From contig QCHZ01000001.1 of assembly GCA_003216955.1 (NCBI GenBank), positions 186,001-250,000 of the forward strand: a DNA stretch of 64,000 nt. Direction: 5' to 3'. Made by a program: the position numbers and the translations under genes. The stretch comes from Prochlorococcus sp. AG-402-I21. GTDB taxonomy: Bacteria > Cyanobacteriota > Cyanobacteriia > PCC-6307 > Cyanobiaceae. Of this stretch, positions 7,787 to 16,098 are shown piece by piece; within the stretch, counting starts at the first letter, position 1; each line of letters opens with the position of its first letter. Below the pieces are notes generated by a model, which saw only the letters and a list, made by a program, of their open reading frames with translations, was not told the origin of the DNA and searched no databases.

Positions 7787-8080
7787 ATGGATTTAAATAA
7801 AGCACTAAATCTCAACAGTTATGAATGGTGGAGAAACCATAGAAGAGTCGTTACTTTTGGTGGATTATTATTTCTATTCGGATGCTGGGTCAATCCTGTC
7901 ATTCAAGAATCAAGGAATAAAAATTCGTGTGTTCGTACATATTCTGAGCTTTATACCGTCCCTGAAGTTCTTGAAAAATTTAATGCGAAACAATTAGAAA
8001 AGTTTGGACTTGATACAAATGACTTTGCTAAAGCCTTGGCATATCAAACCTGTACGAGTCAAAAAGCTATTGGTAAGTAA
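7787..8080 (+). CDS. Hypothetical membrane-anchored protein
   Basis: I prefer the internal ATG at 7787 (MDLNKALNLN...), because the 20 residues upstream of it are basic and low quality. The resulting 97-aa protein has one membrane span (about residues 22-40), then an outward domain with two cysteines (SCVRTYSELY and QTCTS) that could form a disulfide. It directly precedes the membrane protein at 8081 with no gap, suggesting an operon. No family was recognised. Confidence 0.6.
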   Translation: MDLNKALNLNSYEWWRNHRRVVTFGGLLFLFGCWVNPVIQESRNKNSCVRTYSELYTVPEVLEKFNAKQLEKFGLDTNDFAKALAYQTCTSQKAIGK

Positions 8081-8473
8081 ATGAAAATAAAAACAATCCT
8101 AAAAACTGTTGGATCTCTTCACTTGTTATTGGGTGTACTGCTAATAAACATGTTGATTTTTTCTATCGATACCATTGCACCATCAGTATCAGCCGAAACA
8201 TTCTTATATATTAGAGGGACAGCAGATGTTGTTGCAGCAACAAATATAGGTATTGGCTTCTTATTAATAATTTCTAGTTCCATCAGAGATCACGAATCTG
8301 CCAAAAAAGTTTTACTAGGTGAATTGGTATTGATGCTTTGCCTCTTAATAGTTGCAGTATTCAATACTCTTAATGCAGGAGTCATTGTTGATGCTGGTCC
8401 ACCTCCACCGTTTTGGATTGTTCTAATTACAAACCCAGTTTTGTGTACTTATGGATTACTAAAAGGTAAATAA
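8081..8473 (+). CDS. Four-span membrane protein
   Basis: A 130-aa protein with about four hydrophobic segments (near residues 8-28, 50-66, 78-97 and 108-125) and a Pro-rich loop (GPPPPF). It is probably an inner-membrane protein of unknown role. Its ATG immediately follows the TAA of the preceding gene, so the two are likely co-expressed. Confidence 0.62.
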   Translation: MKIKTILKTVGSLHLLLGVLLINMLIFSIDTIAPSVSAETFLYIRGTADVVAATNIGIGFLLIISSSIRDHESAKKVLLGELVLMLCLLIVAVFNTLNAGVIVDAGPPPPFWIVLITNPVLCTYGLLKGK

Positions 8474-8516
8474 ATGAAACGCTTACTACTTCCCCTACTC
8501 GCTAGGTTGAGAAAAG

Positions 8517-8633
8517 TTAGAGTTGGACCAAGTAGGAAATAAACCAAGCGGCAAAAATAACTTTTCCCAAAATGAGATACGGAACAAACTTAAAAGCTTT
8601 CTTTTCGAATGCTGCTTTATCAAATGAAGCCAT
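8517..8633 (-). CDS. Single-span micro-protein (38 aa)
   Basis: The frame reads MASFDKAAFEKKAF and then one hydrophobic helix (about residues 16-37). The amphipathic basic N-terminus followed by a membrane helix is gene-like and typical of small thylakoid or membrane proteins in picocyanobacteria. No family was assigned. Confidence 0.5.
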   Translation of the reverse strand: MASFDKAAFEKKAFKFVPYLILGKVIFAAWFISYLVQL

Positions 8634-8745
8634 ATAAGAAAACTCTCTCAAAGGAGTGTTAAATAAAAATTGTGTGAGGAAATTATCGAAAAAACAAGGT
8701 TGAACATTCCATCCCTTCGATGCAGTGAGGATAAAAAGGATTGAT

Positions 8746-9012
8746 TCAAAACTGCTGTTCGGTTTGGGTAGGGCTTTCCACTCTTTTCTTTACCTCTTGC
8801 TCGTAAGTGGAAACTATCTCTTTAACTTCAGCAGCATGAATAGTTTTAATTTCTCCTGTATCAACATTTGCCACTTGGAATAGTGAGGGAGCATCTGGAT
8901 CTCTAGAACCTCCAACAAATGAAAGAACTTTGCAGATTTCATCCTCACCAACCAGAACGGTATCTCTGGATTTGACCGTTAAAAATAATGGTTCGTTTTC
9001 TTGGTATTCCAA
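8746..9012 (-). CDS. Conserved hypothetical protein, paralogue of 2412-2684
   Basis: An 88-aa protein sharing EPLFL, SRDPDAP and LFQVANVDTGEI blocks with the product at 2412-2684, but with an ordinary C-terminus (TQTEQQF). It is predicted to be soluble, with a beta-rich core. It follows the exported protein at 9013-9153 without a gap on the same strand, so the two probably form a two-gene operon. The function is unknown. Confidence 0.75.
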   Translation of the reverse strand: MEYQENEPLFLTVKSRDTVLVGEDEICKVLSFVGGSRDPDAPSLFQVANVDTGEIKTIHAAEVKEIVSTYEQEVKKRVESPTQTEQQF

Positions 9013-9153
9013 TTAAGTGTCAGTTTCTTCTACTTGCTCAGTTTTAGCATCTTGATTTGATTTGTCTTTAGAGCAACCACCTTCACCCCATCCCCAAGCA
9101 AGGGAAGGACCTGCAATAACTGAAAGAGCAAAAACTAGTGGAAAACAACTCAT
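9013..9153 (-). CDS. Small exported protein
   Basis: A 46-aa protein: MSCFPLVFALSVIAGPSLA is a signal-peptide-like start (cleavage near SLA), and the acidic hydrophilic mature piece is only about 27 residues, with one Cys. Its stop abuts the start of the 8746-9012 gene, so the two are likely translated together. No family was recognised. Confidence 0.55.
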   Translation of the reverse strand: MSCFPLVFALSVIAGPSLAWGWGEGGCSKDKSNQDAKTEQVEETDT

Positions 9154-9531
9154 AGTTCAGGAAAGATCCTTTGACATTCTTTAGTAGATGATTAAATGGA
9201 TTTCCACAAGACATAATAAGTACTCCTAAAAATGTTGGGGAGGCATTCCATCCAATATGACTTTGAATGCCTTCCCCTCTACTATCAGAACCGAGTCTTA
9301 AAATAAAAGTTCTGATAATTCTTTTCTAATCAAAGTGATCTAAAAATCAAATCAGTATAAATTACTGTTTTATCTTGCATTTTTTGCGGGAGGCATCTAA
9401 ACCTCCCTAAAGCCTGAGCCAGTAATCAAAGTGTAGGCTGAGACCCTGGAAAGGTTTAATTGAAAACGTAATAATTGAAAAGGGTGCTATCACCCAAGTA
9501 TTACTACAGTTGGGTTAATTAATAACTAATA
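9154..9531. other. Intergenic region with hairpin
   Basis: No gene is seen. A GGGAGG/CCTCCC hairpin lies at 9388-9407, and a smaller GGG-CCC hairpin lies near 9484-9495. Both precede the DUF2905 gene at 9532. They could be leader structure, but there is no match to a riboswitch I know. Confidence 0.4.
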
Positions 9532-9798
9532 ATGCAAAGGATACTAATTACACTTGGACTTGTAATCGCTTCGATCGGCGTTCTATATCCCTATTTAAAA
9601 CAAATAGGGTTGGGACGATTACCTGGGGACATCATTCTTAGAGGTGAGAACTCAACTTTTTATTTCCCAGTCGTTAGTTGTATTGCCATTAGCCTGCTTC
9701 TTACCGTCATTGCCAACAATAAACAAGAGGCAATGTGGCAGGCACAGGATTGCAATCCATTCTCAAAAATTATTGAAGCCAATTGGGTTTACAAGTAA
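9532..9798 (+). CDS. DUF2905 family membrane protein
   Basis: An 88-aa protein with the hallmark DUF2905 layout: a first membrane helix (residues 2-18), the signature LGRLPGDI, and a second helix after FYFPVVSCIAIS (residues 41-60). Family members are usually about 70 aa and end shortly after the second helix. Here about 28 polar residues follow (NNKQEAMWQAQDC...), which look like a read-through tail from a changed 3' end. The function of the family is unknown. Confidence 0.82.
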   Translation: MQRILITLGLVIASIGVLYPYLKQIGLGRLPGDIILRGENSTFYFPVVSCIAISLLLTVIANNKQEAMWQAQDCNPFSKIIEANWVYK

Positions 9799-10014
9799 GA
9801 GAATTCTTTAAAGGAAATCCTCCTCGCTTGTTGAATCATTCAACCATGCTGACACGATCTAAAAAAGCCAGATAATCCTCATAATGACTTTACCTTCTTA
9901 TTTTCATTTGTTCTGTAAGGTCAGCACAACCACTTCGAGGAGTTGTAGTTTGTTATAAAAGATAGTGTACTAATTATCCCTTGAGCTCTAATCGAAGTCG
10001 ATGTCTAACCTTAA

Positions 10015-10236
10015 TTATGCTGCTTCTATTGTTTCAACCTCTGTTTTTTTTGAATCTGTTTTTTTCAAAAAAGCTGATTTACCCTGACCTGACTTAAAAA
10101 GGAAAAATGTTGGCAAAGCTAATAAAACAACTATAGCCATCAGAAGGATAAGATTAATGGTGAAACTACTGACTCCTAGCTCGGAAGACATTAAAGCTAA
10201 AATCATGCAAATAAAACTAAATAAATTTATTATCAA
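10015..10236 (-). CDS. Hypothetical two-span membrane protein
   Basis: A 73-aa protein with two hydrophobic helices (about residues 2-17 and 25-47) and a polar Lys/Glu C-terminal tail. It is isolated on the minus strand between DUF2905 and the gene at 10475. No family was recognised. Confidence 0.52.
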   Translation of the reverse strand: MIINLFSFICMILALMSSELGVSSFTINLILLMAIVVLLALPTFFLFKSGQGKSAFLKKTDSKKTEVETIEAA

Positions 10237-10474
10237 ATTAATCCAAAAAAAAATAATCCTAATCTAAAAAACTGAGACAAATAATAGCAAGAGAATAAAA
10301 AAAGGCATGTCCAAAAGTCCTATTAAGCACATAGACTTGTAACCAATAGACTATAAAACCCTCAAGTTAGGGCGAGTAGTTTGAAAACGAATTTGTTTAG
10401 CAGCCTTAACTGATGATCCTTTTGATAATCCAAAAGTAAGCATTGATCAGACCTGATTTTCTAAAATTAATTAT

Positions 10475-10768
10475 ATGATTTTTAATTTTAGAACAGTAAT
10501 TGAAGATTATTGTAGTAAAGGAAACCTTTCAGAGGAAGAAATTGATTTCTTAGAGAGAGAACATATTAAAACCATGAGTTCAATTTGTGAGACATCATCT
10601 CCATCAATTGCTCATTGGAATATATGCGAAGCTTGTAATCTTAAACAGAGAAGTTTCTGGATTTCTTGTAATGCGTCAATACTTGATAAGATTAGGCCTG
10701 TTAAGACTGGGAAGCAAAGAGCTCATAAATTATTTGATGCTCTTTGTCTCTATAAGCTTTTAAACTAA
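10475..10768 (+). CDS. Hypothetical soluble protein
   Basis: A 97-aa protein with an acidic, helical N-terminal third and several cysteines (SICETS, NICEACN, ISCNAS). The ICEACN pair could bind metal, but no known zinc-finger spacing is met. It lies about 180 bases upstream of the uptake operon. No family was recognised. Confidence 0.52.
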   Translation: MIFNFRTVIEDYCSKGNLSEEEIDFLEREHIKTMSSICETSSPSIAHWNICEACNLKQRSFWISCNASILDKIRPVKTGKQRAHKLFDALCLYKLLN

Positions 10769-10884
10769 AAAACTAAACCTATTTTTCAAATGCTTTATCT
10801 TCAATCATCCTCACCATAATTTAATTAGCTTTGAATCTTTTAATAGGTTTTATTCTGTAAGAACCATCAAGCTTAAAAGTAAGG

Positions 10885-10903
10885 CATGTAATATTTGTAC
10901 ATG
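10885..10903. promoter_or_regulatory. Candidate operator upstream of iron-uptake permease
   Basis: A perfect inverted repeat, CATGTA, 7 bases, TACATG, about 50 bases upstream of the permease start. The same TACATG core occurs as palindromic TACATGTA at 12865-12872, ahead of the receptor gene. I propose a shared regulator site. It does not match the classical Fur box. Confidence 0.35.
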
Positions 10904-10951
10904 GCATAAATATTAGAATAACTATCGTAAAGTTGAAATAATTTTTTTCAG

Positions 10952-11971
10952 GTGTCCTATCAGAAGTTTTTAAACTTATTTAGAGAAAAGAACAAATTTA
11001 ACGCCTTTCTTCTTTTAGCATTTATTTCTTTAGTCATAGTTCTGTCTTTAAGTAGAGGTTCGGTTGAATTAAGTAGTCATGAATTAATCAAAGCATTCTT
11101 GAGAGAAGGTGATTTAACTAATCAAATTATTTTTTGGGAACTCAGGCTCCCTAGATTAATTGCTTCTTTACTTGTTGGCTCGGCTTTAGGTATGTCTGGA
11201 GCTCTCCTACAAGGAATGCTAAGAAATGGGTTGGCAAGTCCTTACTTGCTCGGTATCTCTGCAGGTTCGGGGTTAGTAATTGTTCTGTTAATAAGCATGG
11301 GATTATGGCTCTCTTGGATCCCAATCGCTGCATGGATAGGAGCAATTATCACGACGTTAATTGTCTATCTTTTAGCAAAATCGGGGACTTCAATATCAGT
11401 TGAAAGATTGATTCTTGCAGGAGTTGCTCTAAGTAGCCTTTTTGGATCTATTCAGTCAATGCTTCTTCTGCAATCAGAAGATGGAAGAGTTCAAGCTGCT
11501 TTGACTTGGTTAATAGGTAGTCTTAATTCCAGAGGGTGGACTGAAATCAAGTTAGCTGGACCACCAATCATCTTTGCTTTAGTTGTGGGATTATTACTCT
11601 CAAGACATTTGAATTTATTAGGTTTGGGAGATGAATTATCTGTAGGTTTAGGAAATTCTTTATTTCGTTCAAGATGCTTAATTGGTGCATCTGCAACTCT
11701 GTTGGCTGCAAGCTCAGTTAGCGTTGGTGGCTTGATTGGATTTGTAGGTTTGATTGTCCCCCATGCCGTACGATTTTTATTTGGGACAGACTATAAAGTT
11801 GTTCTTCCATTCTCTGCTTTATTAGGTGCTTTAACACTTAGTTCAGCCGATTTGATTGCAAGATCAGGAACTATTGAATTGCCTGTTGGAATCATCACAT
11901 CATTATTAGGTGCTCCAATTTTTATAGTCTTATTGTATAAAAGACAAAAATCCTTAACTAGTCTGCGATAG
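10952..11971 (+). CDS. FecCD-family iron-chelate/heme ABC permease
   Basis: A 339-aa inner-membrane permease of the FecCD/BtuC family, which moves ferric-siderophores, heme or cobalamin with an ATPase. It has about ten membrane segments. Family signatures include RLPRLIASLLVGSALGMSGA near residues 66-85 and GLIGFVGLIVPHAVRF near residues 257-272. There is only one permease gene, so it presumably works as a BtuC-like homodimer. The start is GTG. The ATPase gene begins five bases after its stop, so the pair is co-transcribed. Confidence 0.93.
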   Translation: MSYQKFLNLFREKNKFNAFLLLAFISLVIVLSLSRGSVELSSHELIKAFLREGDLTNQIIFWELRLPRLIASLLVGSALGMSGALLQGMLRNGLASPYLLGISAGSGLVIVLLISMGLWLSWIPIAAWIGAIITTLIVYLLAKSGTSISVERLILAGVALSSLFGSIQSMLLLQSEDGRVQAALTWLIGSLNSRGWTEIKLAGPPIIFALVVGLLLSRHLNLLGLGDELSVGLGNSLFRSRCLIGASATLLAASSVSVGGLIGFVGLIVPHAVRFLFGTDYKVVLPFSALLGALTLSSADLIARSGTIELPVGIITSLLGAPIFIVLLYKRQKSLTSLR

Positions 11972-11976
11972 ACATA

Positions 11977-12753
11977 ATGACACTAATAACAAAAGATTTC
12001 TCTACCGGTTATGAAGAAAATAAAATCATTAAATCGATCAGTCTTTCATTGGAGGCATCTGAGTGGTTAGGGATTGTTGGAGCCAATGGATCAGGTAAAT
12101 CCACTTTCTTAAAAGGTATTAGCCGCATACTTGATGCACATACAGGTATTGCTTATTTAGATGGGCATGATATTCATCATTCTTCTACAAAAGAAATCGC
12201 AAAAAAGATCTCTGTATTACCTCAGCATCAGAGGTCTAATTTAACTCTTACTGTCTATGAATTGGTTTGCCTTGGACGCTCTCCTCATAAAAAATGGTGG
12301 GAACTCGAGCTTGATGAAAATGATCATTTAAAAGTTGAGAGATCCATTGAATTAACAGATATGACCGCTTTTAAGGATAAATCTGTTGATACATTATCTG
12401 GAGGGCAAAGGCAAAGAGCTTTCCTTTCTTTAGCTCTTGCTCAAGATGCAAAAACACTTTTATTGGATGAACCAACAACTTTTTTAGATCTTCGCTATCA
12501 ACTCCAATTCTTAGACCTACTTAAAAAAATAAATCAAGAACAAAAAATATCAATTATCACTGTTATTCATGACTTGAACTTGGCTGCTAGATATTGTGAT
12601 CGGATTGCAGTACTTAAAGATGGCGAATTATTAGCTATCAACAAACCAAGAGAAGTTCTTACTCATGAGCTTTTGAAAAATGCTTTTCAAGTTGAGACAT
12701 GCCAATTAGAAACACCTATTGGTCTACAAATCTGCACAATTAAATCTTCCTAA
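11977..12753 (+). CDS. FecE/FepC-type iron-chelate ABC transporter ATPase
   Basis: A 258-aa nucleotide-binding subunit. It shows Walker A GANGSGKST (residues 35-43), a Q-loop near LPQHQ, the ABC signature LSGGQRQRAFL, Walker B LLLDEPTTFLDL and the switch His (VIHDLN). Length and motif context fit FecE, FepC and BtuD proteins. It powers the permease encoded immediately upstream. It is separated by about 200 bases from the receptor gene, which has its own likely promoter. Confidence 0.95.
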   Translation: MTLITKDFSTGYEENKIIKSISLSLEASEWLGIVGANGSGKSTFLKGISRILDAHTGIAYLDGHDIHHSSTKEIAKKISVLPQHQRSNLTLTVYELVCLGRSPHKKWWELELDENDHLKVERSIELTDMTAFKDKSVDTLSGGQRQRAFLSLALAQDAKTLLLDEPTTFLDLRYQLQFLDLLKKINQEQKISIITVIHDLNLAARYCDRIAVLKDGELLAINKPREVLTHELLKNAFQVETCQLETPIGLQICTIKSS

Positions 12754-12864
12754 AATTTCATAATCAATTTATTCATAAACATAGAAGTATAGCTTTATAC
12801 CCGCAAGAGGATCTAATAGCACCTTTTTGCCTATGGATTACTAGAAAGAATCTTTTTACTTATT

Positions 12865-12896
12865 TACATGTATAGATCGATACTTTTTTGAAAAGT
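12865..12896. promoter_or_regulatory. Candidate regulatory sites upstream of TonB-dependent receptor
   Basis: Two palindromes are close together: TACATGTA at 12865-12872, and ACTTTT-TTG-AAAAGT at 12882-12896. The second ends 57 bases before the preferred GTG start of the receptor. AT-rich TATAAA and TATATA stretches follow at 12916 and 12928 and could serve as -10 elements. The sites could mediate iron-responsive control, by inference only. Confidence 0.35.
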
Positions 12897-12953
12897 CCTT
12901 GACTGCTATTGCCTCTATAAAAGTAGGTATATATCTTGTTGTGTGAGGCAAGG

Positions 12954-15179
12954 GTGAAATTTTTCCAGAAATTGTTGGTCGCTCCAGCAACCGCAGCTAT
13001 GCTTATGGCACCAACCTTAAATGGTTTTGCTGATGAGACAGCATCTGATAATACTTTAAAAATCTCAGTAACAGGAACTAGATCTCCTCGTGCTACAAAA
13101 GATGTTCCAGCTTCTGTAAAAGTCACTGATAAAAATGAAATTGATACACTGGGAATTAATGATTTAAGAGACTTATTTAAATACGATGCAGGTGTATCAA
13201 TAAAAAGTAATTCCACCGGTTATTTTAATAATTATGGACAAAACAGTATCAATATCAGGGGTATGGATGAAAATAGAGTTCTTATACAAAGAGACAATAT
13301 AAATCTTCCAAATAGTTATTCCTTTAGCTATCAGCTAGGAAGAGGCGAGTATGTAGACTTAAGTACTTTAAAGTCTGTAGAGGTTCTAAAAGGTCCTGCT
13401 TCTTCCCTTTATGGAAGTGATGCATTGGGTGGCTTGGTAAGTTATCAATCTCTCTATCCAGAAGATTTGCTTGGTGCCGATGAAACTTTTAAGATAGAAA
13501 TTCCTGTTAAATTTGATGGCAGTAGTAATCAAACATCAGGAACCACAAGGGTTGCTGTTAGAGATGATAATGGCGTGGAAGCGGTGCTAGTTACAACACT
13601 TATTTATGGAGAGGAGGATAACGTAAAAGCTGATGATAAATATATTGATGATAGTGAGATTACTAAAAAGAATATTTATACAAACATTGTGAAAAATATC
13701 GACGATTACAGCAGAATTAATTTTATATATGAAAATGTTGATACTAAGAGAGATACTAATCAAGCAAAAGCTAGGTTGAGTTCTTCTTATTCAAGTATTG
13801 AAGAAGATGTTGATATAAATAGATGGATGGGGCAATTAGGGTATGAGTATGAGAATCCAAGTTCAGCAAAATTATTTGATTATGCAAAGGTAAATTTGTA
13901 TGTGCAAGATGCAGAATGGAATGATGATTCCAAAGTTGAATCTCCTGCAGGGTTTAGCAGAGGTAGATATTCAGCAGCAAAGACGGTAGTCAATGACTAT
14001 AGGTACGACGATGAAAGTAAGGGTTTTAATATTCAACTGAGAAGTGATTCAAACAGTTCTGGAGTTAATCATAAGTTTACTTATGGTGTGGACTATTCAA
14101 CTACTTTTAATACTAGACCTAGAAAAAAAACAACTACTCAGTCTGGTACAACCACAATAGAGAACATAAAAGATACAGCAGATGCAGATACAACTAAGTA
14201 TGGATTTTACTTACAGGATGCGGTCACTTTTGACAAGGCAGACAGATTAGAATTAATAGCAGGAATTAGATATGACAAATATGAAATTGATGCTCAGAGT
14301 GATGCTGCATATAAAAATACTGCAGATGGAGTAGGTGCTGTTAACCCAGCTGTTGATTTAGAAAATTCTACAGTTAATCCATCACTGGCTTTGATCTATA
14401 ATTTATCCCCTGAGTTGTCAGCTTTTGGTAAGTATTCAACTGCGTTTAGGTCTCCAACTCACTCTGAATTAAATACAGCTCATGGAAATAGATTTTATGG
14501 ATATTATTATCTTAGTAACCCTGACTTAAAACCAGAAACTAGTGAAAATTATGAGTTTGGTCTTAAGGGTGATTATTCAAAACTTGATTTTTCTTTGGTT
14601 AGTTTCATAAGTAAATATGATGATTTAATTGATGTTGAACTTACAAGCACTGGCACAGATTGTATTGCTTTAATTGGAAGACCATGCACCGTTTACAAGC
14701 CCAGTAACGTAGAGGAGGCTGAGATATGGGGAATTGAATTAAATTCAGAATATAATTTTAATGAAGATAAGACTGGGTTCGCTCTCATCTCTTCACTGGC
14801 TTACAGTTATGGTGATGATACCTCAGGTACAGAAGACAAAGAATTAACTTCGATTGAGCCATTTAAAGCAATATTAGGATTAAGATATACTGATTCTGAA
14901 AATAAATGGAGCACAGAATTAACTAATACATACGTTGGCGACGCAAGAACTACAGATGCATTGGATGATAACCCCTCTCAAAGTTATTCAGTATTGGATT
15001 TAACTAGTGTTTTCAATGTTAACGAAAGATTATCAGTTGATGTAGGGATTTTTAATTTAAACGATACTAGATACTTTAATTATTCAACTGTAAAAGCACA
15101 AAGTAAAAATAGTGCAGATGTTAATAGATTTTCTGAACCTGGCAGAAATATAAAAGCTGGATTTAAATTTATTTTCTAA
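12954..15179 (+). CDS. TonB-dependent outer-membrane receptor (siderophore/heme type)
   Basis: A 741-aa receptor. I chose the GTG at 12954 because it starts the signal peptide (KFFQKLLVAPATAAM..., cleavage near GFA) and follows a GAGG sequence; an upstream TTG (12936) would add six residues. A TonB-box-like TLKISVTGTR opens the mature protein. The plug domain has VEVLKGPASSLYGSDALGG. The barrel ends with NIKAGFKFIF and a terminal Phe, as outer-membrane proteins do. The plug is closest in style to the heme/hemoglobin/transferrin receptor class. FRSP (from residue 498) and NPDL (from residue 522) resemble the FRAP and NPNL boxes of heme receptors, though such boxes are not exclusive to them. 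The ligand is thus siderophore or heme, unresolved. Confidence 0.94.
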   Translation: MKFFQKLLVAPATAAMLMAPTLNGFADETASDNTLKISVTGTRSPRATKDVPASVKVTDKNEIDTLGINDLRDLFKYDAGVSIKSNSTGYFNNYGQNSINIRGMDENRVLIQRDNINLPNSYSFSYQLGRGEYVDLSTLKSVEVLKGPASSLYGSDALGGLVSYQSLYPEDLLGADETFKIEIPVKFDGSSNQTSGTTRVAVRDDNGVEAVLVTTLIYGEEDNVKADDKYIDDSEITKKNIYTNIVKNIDDYSRINFIYENVDTKRDTNQAKARLSSSYSSIEEDVDINRWMGQLGYEYENPSSAKLFDYAKVNLYVQDAEWNDDSKVESPAGFSRGRYSAAKTVVNDYRYDDESKGFNIQLRSDSNSSGVNHKFTYGVDYSTTFNTRPRKKTTTQSGTTTIENIKDTADADTTKYGFYLQDAVTFDKADRLELIAGIRYDKYEIDAQSDAAYKNTADGVGAVNPAVDLENSTVNPSLALIYNLSPELSAFGKYSTAFRSPTHSELNTAHGNRFYGYYYLSNPDLKPETSENYEFGLKGDYSKLDFSLVSFISKYDDLIDVELTSTGTDCIALIGRPCTVYKPSNVEEAEIWGIELNSEYNFNEDKTGFALISSLAYSYGDDTSGTEDKELTSIEPFKAILGLRYTDSENKWSTELTNTYVGDARTTDALDDNPSQSYSVLDLTSVFNVNERLSVDVGIFNLNDTRYFNYSTVKAQSKNSADVNRFSEPGRNIKAGFKFIF

Positions 15180-15221
15180 ATATTTTAATATTTAAAATTT
15201 ATATTAATAAGTTATTCAATA

Positions 15222-16094
15222 ATGAAAGTATTAAATTTTACTATTGGTATATCATTTCTACTTTGTGGTTGTGGTGAACTAAATCAATCATCTCGAAATA
15301 AAGAGATTTTGAATACATCAGTAAAGATTGAGAGGGTAGTAACTTTAACCTCATTAAGTACTGATATTGTGAGTAAACTTTCTAGTAAAAAACTTGTAGC
15401 AATTCCAGGGAGTTCCTTGTTTAAGAATAATGATGAATTTGTTGATTTACCAAGAATCAGTCAAGGTAGAACTCCTCCTAACTTAGAGAAAATAGTTTCT
15501 TTAAAACCAGATTTAGTAATTGGCACAAAAGGTTTTCATGACAAAATACTAGGCAGACTTAAAGATATTAATATCCAAACAGTTTCCTATGAATTAAGTG
15601 ATTGGAATAGCCTGGAAAATACTATTAATTTAATTTCTACTAAATTAGGTATAAATAATTTTGGTAAATCTAATGAACTAATTAACACTAATTTGAAAGA
15701 ATGTGTTATTGCCAATGAACAAGATAAAAAGCCTAGTGTAGTTATTCTTGCTAGTATAAAACCTATTCTCTCTCCTAACTCAAAAAGTTGGGCTGGAAAT
15801 CTTCTTCAAAGATTTGGTATAAATAGTCTAACTAAAGATCTTGATTCAAAGAGTGAGTTTCGTGGTTACGTAAATTTATCACCAGAGTGGTTAGTTAAAG
15901 AAGATCCTGATAACTTAATTATTATCCAAACAAGGCCTAAACAATACGTTGACTTTGAAAAATCTAAGCCATTTTCTAATTTGAAAGCAGTTAAATCTGA
16001 TCAAGTTTATCGTTTTAATTACTATGGGCTGATAAATGCAGGTAGCTTAGAGAGTATTAATAGTGCATGTTTAAAACTTAGAAAAATCTTTTAA
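15222..16094 (+). CDS. Iron-chelate/heme ABC substrate-binding lipoprotein
   Basis: A 290-aa periplasmic binding protein of the FecB/BtuF (TroA-like) class. It has an N-terminal lipoprotein signal with lipobox L14-C15-G16-C17. Further motifs are VVTLTSLSTDIV and NLEKIVSLKPDLVIG, typical of the two-lobe fold with a connecting helix. It lies 42 bases after the receptor gene on the same strand and is probably co-transcribed with it. It hands the ligand to the 10952/11977 transporter. It is slightly shorter than many family members but appears complete. Confidence 0.9.
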   Translation: MKVLNFTIGISFLLCGCGELNQSSRNKEILNTSVKIERVVTLTSLSTDIVSKLSSKKLVAIPGSSLFKNNDEFVDLPRISQGRTPPNLEKIVSLKPDLVIGTKGFHDKILGRLKDINIQTVSYELSDWNSLENTINLISTKLGINNFGKSNELINTNLKECVIANEQDKKPSVVILASIKPILSPNSKSWAGNLLQRFGINSLTKDLDSKSEFRGYVNLSPEWLVKEDPDNLIIIQTRPKQYVDFEKSKPFSNLKAVKSDQVYRFNYYGLINAGSLESINSACLKLRKIF

Positions 16095-16098
16095 CTCC

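Noticed and set aside
8474-8542. 22-aa frame starting MKRLLLPLLARL, like a common picocyanobacterial signal peptide
   Set aside because: It ends at once with no mature part and overlaps the antisense micro-gene at 8517-8633. At most it is a leader remnant.
9384-9470. Possible riboswitch before the DUF2905 gene (contains CTGAGA)
   Set aside because: The CTGAGA hexamer alone recalls the TPP riboswitch, but the other conserved blocks are missing and the gene is unrelated to thiamine.
12936-12953. Upstream TTG start for the TonB-dependent receptor
   Set aside because: It adds six charged residues before a well-formed signal peptide. The GTG at 12954 has a closer ribosome site.
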